Source of the DNA: Pseudooceanicola sediminis
GTDB lineage: Bacteria > Pseudomonadota > Alphaproteobacteria > Rhodobacterales > Rhodobacteraceae
Length of the DNA stretch: 64,000 nt
NCBI RefSeq assembly: GCF_003575965.1
Contig: NZ_QWJJ01000005.1
Coordinates: 62,001-126,000, forward strand
Reading direction: 5' to 3'
The position numbers and the translations under genes were made by a program. The notes beneath the pieces were generated by a model. That model was not told the DNA's origin. It ran no database searches and saw nothing but the letters and a program-made list of their open reading frames with translations. Positions 53,301 through 62,063 of the stretch are shown here, piece by piece (the stretch's first letter is position 1; each line of letters opens with the position of its first letter).

Positions 53301-53808
53301 GGTCGGGAAAGGCCGCGGCAAGGCGCTGCATCAGGGCCTGCGCATCGGGACGGTGGCCAGCCTGCAGCATCTGGCCCACGGGGCCATCGGGGCCGCCGGT
53401 GAGGCAGATCAGGCCGTCGGAATGGGCCTCAAGCTCCTCCAGCGTGACCTGCGGAATCTGGCCGTGGTTGTCCAGGTAGAGGCAGGAGTTGAGCTTCATC
53501 AGATGCTCGTACCCGGTTTCGTTCTGGGCCAGCAGGACCAGCGGGGACGGCGCATGGGCACGTTCGCCGGGCTGGGCCTGATGCCAGGCGATATCGACCT
53601 GGCAGCCGATGATCGGCTGCACCCCCTGCCCGGCGGCGGTGACGGAAAATTCCAGCGCGGCGAACATGTTATTGGTGTCGGTGACGGCGACGGCGGGCAT
53701 TCCGGCCTTTTCGCACATGCCCGACAGCTTCTTGAGGCGGATGGCGCCTTCGAGAAGCGAATATTCGGTATGGACGCGCAGGTGAATGAATCGGGGAGAG
53801 GTGCTCAT
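50302..53808 (-). CDS. dnaE: DNA polymerase III alpha subunit
   Basis: A 1168-residue replicative polymerase. The N-terminal PHP domain begins FIHLRVHTEYSLLEGAIRLK (key HLRVHTEYS). The catalytic aspartates are in MPDFDIDFCMDRR near residue 402, then a helix-hairpin-helix and OB-fold region near residues 820-1080. I place the start at ATG 53808 (MSTSPRFIHL); the longer frame runs into unrelated sequence. Standard single-gene housekeeping locus. Confidence 0.96.
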   Translation of the reverse strand: MSTSPRFIHLRVHTEYSLLEGAIRLKKLSGMCEKAGMPAVAVTDTNNMFAALEFSVTAAGQGVQPIIGCQVDIAWHQAQPGERAHAPSPLVLLAQNETGYEHLMKLNSCLYLDNHGQIPQVTLEELEAHSDGLICLTGGPDGPVGQMLQAGHRPDAQALMQRLAAAFPDRLYIELQRHPEENGQPEKERLTERGFVEMAYAMDLPLVATNDVYFPTPDMYEAHDALICIAEGAYVDQQQPRRRLTAQHYFKSQQEMVTLFADLPEAIENTVEIARRCAFMAYRRDPILPKFADDEVQELRRQANEGLQQRLSVIPHAVTVEEYQKRLDFELDIIEGMGFPGYFLIVADFIKWAKDHDIPVGPGRGSGAGSLVAYALTVTDLDPLRYSLLFERFLNPERVSMPDFDIDFCMDRREEVIRYVQQKYGRDKVGQIITFGALLSKAAVRDIGRVLQMPYGQVDRLSKMIPVEGVKPVSIEQALIQEDRLREEARNEEVVERLLNYGMKVEGLLRNASTHAAGVVIGDRPIDELVPLYQDPRSDMPATQFNMKWVEQAGLVKFDFLGLKTLTVIQNAINQIHAGGRDLHTAADGRHLYDPAPGGENQINLIPLDDERTYDLYARAKTVAVFQVESTGMMDALKQMKPTCIEDIVALVALYRPGPMENIPTYCEVKNGLKEITSVHPTIDYILAETQGIIVYQEQVMQIAQVMAGYSLGGADLLRRAMGKKIKEAMDAERPKFEKGAAENGVDKKKATEVFDLLEKFANYGFNKSHAAAYAVVSYQTAWLKANHPVEFMAGVMNCDIHLTDKLTIYFQEVKKGLKLPYIPPCVNRSDATFKVVDGALVYALGALKNVGVEAMKMIVEGRAGKPFTNLFDVARRVELKKVGKRPLEMLARAGAFDELDRNRRRVFDSLDGLVQYSAAFWEQKTSSQVSLFGEAGDDLPEPRLSPVQDWLPAERLTEEFKAIGFYLSGHPLDDYMGALKRKDVKTLDEVTRLAEGGAMVAKMCGIVTGCQERKSARGNRFAFAQLSDPTGGYEITIFSDTLEASRDFLINGSKVVLTVEATLESDQLKLLARGIVPMDGVVADAGAIGLKIYMNETREIRAVHDVLLRASETIRGVRKGPIQFCLVNSSLPGGGEVDVKINDGFPVTPEIKGAIKSLPGVLSVEEI

Positions 53809-53976
53809 GCCCGCGATCCTATGCCCGGGCCGCGGTGCCAGCAAGAACGCCCGAGGGGAAAGACGCACCCCGTGCGCGGCTTTTGACTTGATGCGCAAAA
53901 GGGCGCCCGCCATAGTCGAGTGGATGGCAACACGCCCCCGCCATGCGTGCGTGCGCGCAACAGAAAGCCCAAACCG

Positions 53977-54441
53977 ATGACATCCGATCTGGACCTGCAC
54001 CTGAGCCGTATCATTCCCGCCAGCCCCGACGCCGTGTGGCGGTGCTGGAGCGAGGCCGAACTGCTGATGCAGTGGTTCACCCCGAAGCCCGTCGAGACCG
54101 TCGAGGCGGTGATCGAACCGCGCAGCGGCGGGCGGTTCTATACAAAGATGCAGCTGCCGGATGGCACGGAAATCGCGTCGGAGGGCTGCGTTCTGGCGGC
54201 CGATCCGGGGCGGCTGCTGTCGTTTACCGATGCCCTGGGGGCCGGGTATCGCCCGACCGGCACCGGCTTCATGACGGCGATCGTCACGTTCGATCCCGTT
54301 GCAGAGGGCACCCGCTACAGCGCGATGGTGCTGCATGCGACCCTGGAGGAACGCGCCCGCCACGAGGAGATGGGATTTCACGAGGGCTGGGGCGCGGCGG
54401 CCGATCAACTGGCTGACCTGGCAAAAAAGATCAGCGGATAG
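53977..54441 (+). CDS. SRPBCC/AHSA1-family protein
   Basis: A 154-residue protein with the START-like ligand-binding fold. Typical AHSA1 features are the opening LHLSRIIPASPDAVWRCWSE, MQWFTPKP and the late FHEGWGAAADQLADL. Such proteins bind hydrophobic ligands or act as stress-related helpers; function here unknown. Divergent from dnaE. Confidence 0.85.
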   Translation: MTSDLDLHLSRIIPASPDAVWRCWSEAELLMQWFTPKPVETVEAVIEPRSGGRFYTKMQLPDGTEIASEGCVLAADPGRLLSFTDALGAGYRPTGTGFMTAIVTFDPVAEGTRYSAMVLHATLEERARHEEMGFHEGWGAAADQLADLAKKISG

Positions 54442-54601
54442 GCCATTTTGACCGTTGCGGAGACAATCCTGTATACGAGGGCTTGCCAAGCTGCTGGCCA
54501 GCGGGTTTTTTAGGTCAAAAGAATATTCAATACGCCGCTTTTCTTACGCCGCATCGGAAAAGCATTCAGGGCGCCAGGGTAACGCGGCGGATGAATGACA
54601 T

Positions 54602-55978
54602 ATGGCACTCTCCTTTCACCTGAACGGAGAACGCGTGGACATCGACGATGTGCACGCGACGACGACTCTGCTGGACTGGCTGCGCACGACGCGCGGACTG
54701 ACCGGCACGAAGGAAGGTTGCAACGAAGGGGACTGTGGCGCCTGCACGGTGATGGTCACCGGCGAGGACGGGCCGCGCGCCCTGAACGCCTGCATCCTGT
54801 TCCTGCCGCAATTGCAGGGCCGCGCAGTGACCACCGTCGAAGGGCTGAAACTGGACGGTGCGCTGCACCCGGTCCAGCAGGCGATGGTCGACAAGCACGG
54901 ATCGCAATGCGGATTCTGCACCCCCGGCATCACCATGTCGCTGGCTACGGCGCACCTGGCCGGATCGGACGCGCATGACCTGACGCTGGCGGGCAACCTG
55001 TGCCGCTGCACCGGTTACGCACCGATCATCCGCGCCGCCGAAGAGGCCTTTGCCCACCCTGCCCCGGACCATCTGCCGAAGACGTTCCAGATGCCCGAAG
55101 ACGGCGATGGCACCGAGGCGAAGGGCCCGTTCCAGCCGCGCAGCGCCGATGCGCTGGCCGCGTGGTATGTCGCGCACCCCGAGGCCACGCTGATCGCGGG
55201 TGCGACCGATCTGGGGCTGCATGTCACCAAGGGGATGCGCGATCTGGGCGAAGTGGCGTTCCTGAACCGCTGCGCAGACCTGAAGGGCGTCGAGGTCGGC
55301 ACCGAGGAGATCCGCGTGGGCGCGATGACGTCGCTGACCGATTTCCTGGCGGCAATCGCACCGCTGCATCCCGGTCTGGCCGCCATGCTGCGCCGGTTCG
55401 GGTCGGTGCAGGTGCGCAATGCCGCGACCGTGGGCGGCAATATCGCCAATGGATCGCCCATCGGGGACAGCCCGCCGGCGCTGATCGCCTTGGGGGCCGT
55501 GCTGCATCTGCGATGCGGCGAGACGCGGCGTTCGATGCCGCTGGAGGATTTCTTTGTCGACTATGGCAAGCAGGACCGCGCACCCGGCGAATTCGTCGAG
55601 GCGGTAAGCTTTCCCCGCCAGGGCGACCGGATCGCCGCCTACAAGCTGAGCAAGCGCCTGGATCAGGATATTTCGGCCGTGTGCGGCTGTTTCAACATTG
55701 TCGTCGAGGGGGGCCGCGTGGCCTCGGCCCGGATCGCCTTTGGCGGCATGGCGGCGACACCGAAACGGGCGGCGGCCGTCGAGGCGGCGATTACCGGGCA
55801 GGCCTGGGACGAGAGCATTCTGGCGCGGGCGCATGACGCCTGGGCACAGGATTTCCAGCCGTTGTCGGACATGCGCGCGTCGGCCGCGTACAGATTGGAG
55901 GGCGCGCGCGGAATGTTGGCGCGGTACCTGATGGCCGATCTGGGCGAAGTCACGGATATCGCGGAGGTTTCGGCATGA
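54602..55978 (+). CDS. xdhA: Xanthine dehydrogenase small subunit (FeS/FAD)
   Basis: A 458-residue subunit. The N-terminal [2Fe-2S] ferredoxin part has CNEGDCGACTV, the second cluster uses CGFCTPG and LCRCTGY, and the FAD-binding domain starts near residue 180 with VGGNIANGSPIGDSPP near residue 278. It transfers electrons from the molybdenum subunit to NAD+. It overlaps xdhB by 4 bp (ATGA). First gene of the xdhABC-ABC transporter group. Confidence 0.94.
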   Translation: MALSFHLNGERVDIDDVHATTTLLDWLRTTRGLTGTKEGCNEGDCGACTVMVTGEDGPRALNACILFLPQLQGRAVTTVEGLKLDGALHPVQQAMVDKHGSQCGFCTPGITMSLATAHLAGSDAHDLTLAGNLCRCTGYAPIIRAAEEAFAHPAPDHLPKTFQMPEDGDGTEAKGPFQPRSADALAAWYVAHPEATLIAGATDLGLHVTKGMRDLGEVAFLNRCADLKGVEVGTEEIRVGAMTSLTDFLAAIAPLHPGLAAMLRRFGSVQVRNAATVGGNIANGSPIGDSPPALIALGAVLHLRCGETRRSMPLEDFFVDYGKQDRAPGEFVEAVSFPRQGDRIAAYKLSKRLDQDISAVCGCFNIVVEGGRVASARIAFGGMAATPKRAAAVEAAITGQAWDESILARAHDAWAQDFQPLSDMRASAAYRLEGARGMLARYLMADLGEVTDIAEVSA

Positions 55979-58404
55979 ACGAACAGGTGCGCAAACCCCT
56001 GCCCCACGACGCGGCCCGCCTGCATGTTACCGGCGAGGCCCGCTATATCGACGATATTCCGACGCCGGCGAACTGCCTGCATCTGGCCTTTGGCCTGTCG
56101 CCCGTGGCCCGTGGCGTGATCCGGTCGATCGACCTTGGCCCCGTGCGCGCCGCGCCCGGCGTGGTGATGGTGCTGACCGCCGAGGATCTGCCGTTCGAGA
56201 ACGACACCTCGCCCGGGGCGCACGACGAGCCGCTGCTGGCAGTGGAGCGGGTGAATTTCGTCGGGCAGCAGATCTTTCTGGTGGCGGCGACCAGCCATCA
56301 CGCGGCGCGCTTTGCCGCACGGCAGGCGGTGATCGAGATCGATGAAGAGGAGCCGATCCTGACCATCGAGGCGGCGCTGGCCGCTGACAGCCGGTTCGAG
56401 GAAGGGCCGCGCATCTATGCCAAGGGCGATGCCGCCACCGCGATTGATGCGGCCCCGCGCAAGCTGACGGGTCGGATCGAGATGGGCGGACAGGAGCATT
56501 TCTATCTGGAGGGTCAGGCGGCCATGGTGTTGCCGCAGGAGGGGGGCGACATGATCGTCGCCTCCTCGACCCAGCACCCGACCGAGATTCAGCACAAGGT
56601 GGCCGAGGCCATCGGCAGGCCGATGAACGCCGTGCGCGTCGAAACCCGGCGCATGGGCGGCGGCTTTGGTGGCAAGGAGAGCCAGGGCAACCCGCTGGCC
56701 GTGGCCTGCGCGGTGGTGGCGATGAAGACCGGGCGTCCGGCAAAGATGCGCTATGACCGGGATGACGACATGATCGTCACCGGCAAGCGGCATGATTTCC
56801 GCATTGATTACGCGGTCGGATTTGACGAGACGGGCCGCATCCATGGTGTTGATTTCGTACAATATACCCGGTGCGGCTGGAGTCAGGATCTGTCGTTGGC
56901 GGTGGCCGACCGGGCGATGCTGCATGCCGACAACGCCTATCTGCTGGACCATGCCCGCATCGAGAGCCATCGCCTGAAAACCAACATGTGTTCGGCCACC
57001 GCCTATCGCGGGTTCGGCGGGCCGCAGGGTGTCGTGGGCATCGAGCGGGTCGTGGATCATATTGCGCATGAGCTGGGGATGGACCCGGTGAAGGTGCGGC
57101 AGGTGAATTACTATGCCGACGCGCCGGTGGGGCGGGTCGAGGGGGGCGCTGCCCCCGCGGCAGAGCCGCTCCCCCGGGATATTTCCAACAGGGAAACCGG
57201 GGAAGACGTGACGTCGCGCGGGGCGGCGCAGGCGTTTCCGGTCGAGGGACCCGCGGTGAAGGCTGCCGGGGGACAGACGACGCCCTATGGGCAGGAGGTT
57301 GTCGATTTCCTGTTGGGGCGGCTGACGAAGCGGTTGCTGGAGCGTTCGGATTACGCGGCGCGGCGCGCGGCTGTGGATGCGTGGAACGCCAGTCACCCGG
57401 TGTTGAAGAAGGGCCTTGGGTTTTCGCCGGTGAAGTTCGGGATTTCGTTCACGCTGACCCATCTGAACCAGGCCGGGGCCCTGGTGCATGTCTACCAGGA
57501 TGGATCCGTGCATCTGAACCATGGCGGGACCGAGATGGGACAGGGGTTGTTCCTGAAGGTTGCGCAGGTGGCGGCGAGCCGGTTCGGGATCGACCTGGCG
57601 GACGTGAAGATCACCGCGACGGATACGGCGAAGGTGCCCAATACTTCGGCCACCGCCGCCTCGAGCGGGACCGATCTGAACGGGATGGCGGTGCAGGCGG
57701 CCTGTGACACCATACGCGAGCGGATTGCGGAAGTCGTGGCGGAGTTGCACCAGGTGGCGGTCGAGACCGTGCGGTTTGACGGCGGCATGGTCACGGCGGG
57801 CGGCAACGAGATGACCTTCGCCAAGGCCGCGCAGTTGGCCTATGAAAACCAGGTGAGCCTGTCGGCCACGGGGCATTACAGGACGCCGGACCTGGCCTGG
57901 GACCGGATCAAGGGGGCGGGGCGACCGTTCTTCTATTTTGCCCATGGCGCAGCGCTGACCGAGGTGGTTGTGGATACGCTGACCGGCGAATACCGCATTC
58001 TGCGCGCCGATATCCTGCACGATGCCGGCCACAGCCTGAACCCGGCCATCGATATCGGGCAGGTCGAGGGCGGCTATGTTCAGGGCGCCGGCTGGCTGAC
58101 CACCGAGGAACTGGTCTGGGATGGCAAGGGCCGGCTGCGCACCCATGCGCCCAGCACCTACAAGATTCCGGCCTGTGGCGACCGGCCACGGGTGTTCAAC
58201 GTGGAGCTTTGGGACGAGCCGAACCCGGCCGCGACGATCTATCGTTCAAAAGCCGTGGGGGAGCCGCCGTTCATGCACGGGATTTCGGCGCTGATGGCCT
58301 TGTCCGACGCTGTGGCGTCTTGTGGTTCTGCCTATCCGGCGCTGGATGCGCCCGCGACGCCTGAGCGCGTGCTGGCGGCCATTCAGCGGGTGCGCGATGT
58401 TTGA
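55975..58404 (+). CDS. xdhB: Xanthine dehydrogenase large molybdenum subunit
   Basis: An 809-residue subunit that hydroxylates hypoxanthine and xanthine to urate. Motifs are GGGFGGKESQ near residue 227, a substrate arginine in AYRGFGGPQG near residue 345, and a late catalytic glutamate in VGEPPFMHG. Between the conserved NYYADAPVGR and TPYGQEVV blocks (residues about 385-433) it carries about 40 extra residues of low-complexity sequence, coded by DNA that looks like a repeat element (see 57142). The usual bacterial length is near 780. The frame remains open, so the protein is probably functional. Confidence 0.94.
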   Translation: MNEQVRKPLPHDAARLHVTGEARYIDDIPTPANCLHLAFGLSPVARGVIRSIDLGPVRAAPGVVMVLTAEDLPFENDTSPGAHDEPLLAVERVNFVGQQIFLVAATSHHAARFAARQAVIEIDEEEPILTIEAALAADSRFEEGPRIYAKGDAATAIDAAPRKLTGRIEMGGQEHFYLEGQAAMVLPQEGGDMIVASSTQHPTEIQHKVAEAIGRPMNAVRVETRRMGGGFGGKESQGNPLAVACAVVAMKTGRPAKMRYDRDDDMIVTGKRHDFRIDYAVGFDETGRIHGVDFVQYTRCGWSQDLSLAVADRAMLHADNAYLLDHARIESHRLKTNMCSATAYRGFGGPQGVVGIERVVDHIAHELGMDPVKVRQVNYYADAPVGRVEGGAAPAAEPLPRDISNRETGEDVTSRGAAQAFPVEGPAVKAAGGQTTPYGQEVVDFLLGRLTKRLLERSDYAARRAAVDAWNASHPVLKKGLGFSPVKFGISFTLTHLNQAGALVHVYQDGSVHLNHGGTEMGQGLFLKVAQVAASRFGIDLADVKITATDTAKVPNTSATAASSGTDLNGMAVQAACDTIRERIAEVVAELHQVAVETVRFDGGMVTAGGNEMTFAKAAQLAYENQVSLSATGHYRTPDLAWDRIKGAGRPFFYFAHGAALTEVVVDTLTGEYRILRADILHDAGHSLNPAIDIGQVEGGYVQGAGWLTTEELVWDGKGRLRTHAPSTYKIPACGDRPRVFNVELWDEPNPAATIYRSKAVGEPPFMHGISALMALSDAVASCGSAYPALDAPATPERVLAAIQRVRDV
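57142..57176 (+). repeat. REP-like hairpin element inside xdhB
   Basis: GGGGGC-GCT-GCCCCC (57142-57156) is a short hairpin, followed by GCGGC-AGA-GCCGC (57157-57169) and TCCCCCGGGATATTTCC (57170-57186). This arrangement resembles the intergenic GGGGGC..GCCCCC..CCCCCGGGATATTT elements that I recall as common between Rhodobacterales genes. Here it is read in frame within xdhB. Identity with that family is from memory and needs a search. Confidence 0.5.
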
Positions 58405-59344
58405 CCTGGTCGGCCTGCGACGCGCGGTGGCGCAGGCAGGCCGCGTCGTGCGCGTGGTGGTGGCCGAGACACGCGGATCGGTGCCGCGCGAGGCGGGCGC
58501 GGCGATGCTGGTGGGAGCGTGCCTGTTCGAGGGCACCATCGGCGGTGGCACGCTGGAGCATAAGGCCATGTTGCGGGCGCGGGCCATGCTGGAGGCGGGC
58601 GATGCGGACCGGCTGGAGAAACGCGCCCTCGGGCCCGACCTGGGGCAGTGCTGTGGCGGGGCCGTGACGCTGCTGTACGAGGTCTACGACGCTGCACGGG
58701 TGGCCGGGCTGGACGAGGTGATGATTGCGCGGGGGGCGGGAGAGATGCCCTTTGCGGTGAAACGTCTGCTGGCCAGGATGCGCGCGGGGGGCGACATGCC
58801 ACCTGCGCAACGCGTGGCGGGCTGGATGGTGGAACCCGTGGCGCGCCCTGAACGCGAGGTCTGGGTCTGGGGCGCGGGGCATGTGGGCCGGGCGATCGTG
58901 TCGGTGCTGGCCCCCCTGCCCGGTGTTGCGGTGACCTGGGTCGATACCGAGGCGGCGCGCTTTCCCGGGGTCATCCCCGAGGGCGTGACGATGCTGCCCG
59001 CCGCCGAGCCGGCGCGGCTGGCCGCCCATGCGCCGCGCCGGGCCGAGCATCTGATCCTGACCTATTCCCATGCGCTGGACCTGGCGCTGTGCGATACCCT
59101 GCTGGGGCGGGGTTTTGCGCGTTGCGGGCTGATCGGATCGGCCAGCAAATGGGCACGGTTTCGCAGGCGGCTAAGCGAGATGGGCCATGATCCTGCCCGT
59201 ATTGCGAGCATCGACTGCCCGATTGGCGCGCCGGAGCTGGGCAAACATCCGCAAGAGATTGCCGTGGGGGTGGCCGCTGCGATACTGAGACAAACGGCGC
59301 AACAAGACGCAACAAGGCCCGGAGAGGTCAACACGGCCATATAG
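58397..59344 (+). CDS. xdhC: Xanthine dehydrogenase accessory protein
   Basis: A 315-residue XdhC family protein that loads sulfurated molybdenum cofactor into XdhB. The N-terminal XdhC part has ETRGSVPREAGAAMLV and GTIGGGTLEHKA; the C-terminal Rossmann part has VWVWGAGHVGRAIV and CGLIGSASKWARF. The start at 58397 overlaps the end of xdhB by 8 bp. Together with xdhA and xdhB it forms one operon. Confidence 0.93.
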   Translation: MFDLVGLRRAVAQAGRVVRVVVAETRGSVPREAGAAMLVGACLFEGTIGGGTLEHKAMLRARAMLEAGDADRLEKRALGPDLGQCCGGAVTLLYEVYDAARVAGLDEVMIARGAGEMPFAVKRLLARMRAGGDMPPAQRVAGWMVEPVARPEREVWVWGAGHVGRAIVSVLAPLPGVAVTWVDTEAARFPGVIPEGVTMLPAAEPARLAAHAPRRAEHLILTYSHALDLALCDTLLGRGFARCGLIGSASKWARFRRRLSEMGHDPARIASIDCPIGAPELGKHPQEIAVGVAAAILRQTAQQDATRPGEVNTAI

Positions 59345-59381
59345 GCCGACACGAACCGCGAAGCGGATAGGGAACGGTAGG

Positions 59382-60899
59382 GTGACGGGGAAACTTCTTT
59401 CAATCAGGGGCCTGACAAAGGCCTATCCGGGTGTGGTCGCCAACAGCGACGTCTCGTTTGAAATCGAGCCGGGCGAGGTGCATGCCTTGCTGGGGGAAAA
59501 CGGCGCCGGGAAATCGACCCTGGTCAAGATGATCTACGGGTTGGTCAAGCCCGACAGTGGCGACATGGTCTTGCAGGGGCGTGAATATACCCCCGCCGAG
59601 CCGCAGGCGGCGCGGGCCGCCGGTGTGGCGATGGTGTTTCAGCATTTTTCGCTGTTCGACGCGCTGAACGTGGCCGAGAATGTCGCGCTCGGCATGGCGA
59701 ACCCGCCGAAGACGAGCGAGCTGGCGGCAAAGATCACCTCGGTATCCGAGCAGTATGGATTGCCGCTGGACCCCTGGAAGATCGTCGGCGATCTGTCGGC
59801 GGGGGAACGCCAGCGGGTCGAGATCATCCGTTGCCTGTTGCAGGACCCCAAGCTGCTGATCATGGACGAACCGACCAGCGTTCTGACACCGCAGGAGGTG
59901 GAGATCCTGTTCGCCACCCTGCGCAAGCTGAAGGCCGAGGGCACCTCGATCCTGTATATCTCGCACAAGCTGGAGGAGATCCGGGCGCTGTGCGACGAGG
60001 CGACGATCCTGCGGCTGGGCAAGAAGGTGGCGACCTGCACCCCGCGCGAGACGACGGCGGCACAGATGGCGGAGTTGATGGTGGGCAGCGAGCTGCACCG
60101 CCCGGAACGCGCAGTCACGGTGCCCGGTGCGGTGCGGCTGGCACTGCGCGGGCTGTCGGTGAAATCGCCGGGGCAGTTCGGCACGTCGCTGAAAGACATT
60201 TCGCTCGAGGTGCGCGCGGGCGAGGTTCTGGGGCTGGCGGGTGTCGCGGGCAACGGCCAGGACGAGCTGCTGGCGGCGCTGGCGGGCGAAATCCTGGCGA
60301 AACCGGGCATGGTGGTGCTGGATGGCACCGAGATCGGTGCCAAGGGCCCCGGCGTGCGGCGCAAGATGGGCCTGCTGACGGGACCGGAGGAGCGGCTGGG
60401 CCATGCGGCGGCACCGAACATGAGCCTGACGGAAAATGCCTTGCTGACCGGCGCGGAACGCGAAGGCTTGATGCAGAACGGGTTTCTGAAATGGGGCAAG
60501 GCCAAGAGCTTTGCCGAGGCGATCATCAAGCGGTTCGACGTGCGCACACCGGGGCCGGAGACGGCGGCACGGGCGCTGTCCGGGGGCAATCTGCAAAAGT
60601 TCGTCATCGGGCGCGAAGTCATGCAGCGCCCGGATGTGCTGGTGGTGAACCAGCCCACCTGGGGGGTCGATGCCTCGGCTGCGGCGGTGATCCGGCAGGC
60701 CCTGCTGGACCTTGCCGTCGGCGGGGCGGCGATTGTCGTGATCAGCCAGGACCTGGACGAACTGATGGAGGTCGCGGACAATTTCGCGGCGCTGAACGAG
60801 GGGCGACTGTCGGAGATCCGACCGGCCAAGGGGCTGAGCATGGAAGAGATCGGCCTGATGATGGGCGGCGCGCATGGGCTGGAGGTGGCGCATGTGTGA
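59382..60899 (+). CDS. Purine nucleoside ABC transporter ATPase (two domains)
   Basis: A 505-residue duplicated ATPase of the NupA/YufO type. The first half has Walker A GENGAGKST near residue 38 and signature LSAGERQRVEI; the second half has a degenerate Walker A (GVAGNGQDE) and LSGGNLQKFVI. It starts at GTG. With the two permeases and the BMP lipoprotein-like binder downstream it forms a complete importer for purine nucleosides or bases, which links directly to the xdh genes upstream. Confidence 0.92.
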   Translation: MTGKLLSIRGLTKAYPGVVANSDVSFEIEPGEVHALLGENGAGKSTLVKMIYGLVKPDSGDMVLQGREYTPAEPQAARAAGVAMVFQHFSLFDALNVAENVALGMANPPKTSELAAKITSVSEQYGLPLDPWKIVGDLSAGERQRVEIIRCLLQDPKLLIMDEPTSVLTPQEVEILFATLRKLKAEGTSILYISHKLEEIRALCDEATILRLGKKVATCTPRETTAAQMAELMVGSELHRPERAVTVPGAVRLALRGLSVKSPGQFGTSLKDISLEVRAGEVLGLAGVAGNGQDELLAALAGEILAKPGMVVLDGTEIGAKGPGVRRKMGLLTGPEERLGHAAAPNMSLTENALLTGAEREGLMQNGFLKWGKAKSFAEAIIKRFDVRTPGPETAARALSGGNLQKFVIGREVMQRPDVLVVNQPTWGVDASAAAVIRQALLDLAVGGAAIVVISQDLDELMEVADNFAALNEGRLSEIRPAKGLSMEEIGLMMGGAHGLEVAHV

Positions 60900-60980
60900 T
60901 CTCATCCCTGTGGGTGCCGAGGGGGCGGAGGCCCGTGGCGGGACTATCATGAGCAAGACGAAGATCGGGGGGCGCGGGCG

Positions 60981-62063
60981 ATGCTGACGCTGGAGAAACG
61001 GCCGCAGCCTTCCAAGGCGCTGTCCTATATCACGCCGGTGCTGGCGGTGATCGTGACGATGATCGCGGGGGGCCTGCTGTTTGCCGCCCTTGGCAAGGAT
61101 CCGATCGTGGCAATCCGCACGATCTTCTGGGAGCCGCTGTTTGGCGAGTTCGCCAGCTATTACCGCCCGCAGCTGCTGGTCAAGGGCGGGCCGCTGATCC
61201 TGATCGCGCTCGGGTTGAGCCTGGGCTTTCGCGCCGGGATCTGGAACATCGGCGCCGAGGGCCAGTATATCATCGGCGCCATCTGCGGCGCGGGCGTGGC
61301 GCTGGCGTTCTATCCGCTGGAGGCCTGGTATATCTTTCCGCTGATGGTGATTGCGGGGGCATTGGGGGGATGGGCCTGGGCGATGATCCCTGCCCTGCTG
61401 AAGGTGAAATTCGGCACCAACGAGATCCTGGTGTCGCTGATGCTGGTCTACGTGGCCGAGCAATTGCTGGCCTCGATGGCGTTGGGGGTGATGAAGAACC
61501 CGCAGGGCTATGGCTTTCCGGGATCGCGCAACCTGCAACAATATCCGTCGGCGTTCAACAATGAGCTGATTGCGGGAACGGGGATGCACTGGGGGGTCGC
61601 GGCGGCCTTCATCGCGGCGATCTTCAGCTATGTCCTGCTGAACCGGCATATACTGGGCTTTCAGATCCGCCTGACGGGAGAGGCGCCACGCGCGGCGCGC
61701 TTTTCCGGCGTCAAACCGGCGCGACTGGTGCTGATCTGCATGGGCAGCGCCGGGGCACTGGCCGGGCTGGCCGGGATGTTCGAGGTCGCCGGGCCTTCGG
61801 GTCAGATCAGCATCAACTTCAACGTCGGATATGGCTTTACCGCGATCATCGTCGCCTTTCTGGGCCGCCTGCATCCCGTCGGCATCATCTTTGCCGGGCT
61901 GCTGATGGCGCTGACCTATATCGGCGGCGACGCGGCGCAGAGCCGGTTGCAGCTGCCTGCCGCGGCGATCCAGATGGTGCAGGGGATGCTGTTGTTCTTC
62001 CTTCTCGCCGTGGATGTCCTGACCAACTACCGCATCAAATTGACCAAGAGGGAGGTGGCGTGA
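60981..62063 (+). CDS. Nucleoside ABC transporter permease 1
   Basis: A 360-residue membrane protein of the BmpA-associated permease family with about ten hydrophobic segments. Typical segments are GPLILIALGLSLGFRAGIWN and IGAEGQYIIGAICG. Start chosen at 60981 (an in-frame-less ATG at 60951 is not used). It overlaps the next permease gene by 4 bp. Confidence 0.9.
   Translation: MLTLEKRPQPSKALSYITPVLAVIVTMIAGGLLFAALGKDPIVAIRTIFWEPLFGEFASYYRPQLLVKGGPLILIALGLSLGFRAGIWNIGAEGQYIIGAICGAGVALAFYPLEAWYIFPLMVIAGALGGWAWAMIPALLKVKFGTNEILVSLMLVYVAEQLLASMALGVMKNPQGYGFPGSRNLQQYPSAFNNELIAGTGMHWGVAAAFIAAIFSYVLLNRHILGFQIRLTGEAPRAARFSGVKPARLVLICMGSAGALAGLAGMFEVAGPSGQISINFNVGYGFTAIIVAFLGRLHPVGIIFAGLLMALTYIGGDAAQSRLQLPAAAIQMVQGMLLFFLLAVDVLTNYRIKLTKREVA

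Noticed and set aside
50896-53886. A 996-residue plus-strand open frame opposite dnaE
   Set aside because: Antisense shadow of a high-GC gene; the minus-strand product is a clear DNA polymerase III alpha subunit and the antisense protein has no family features.
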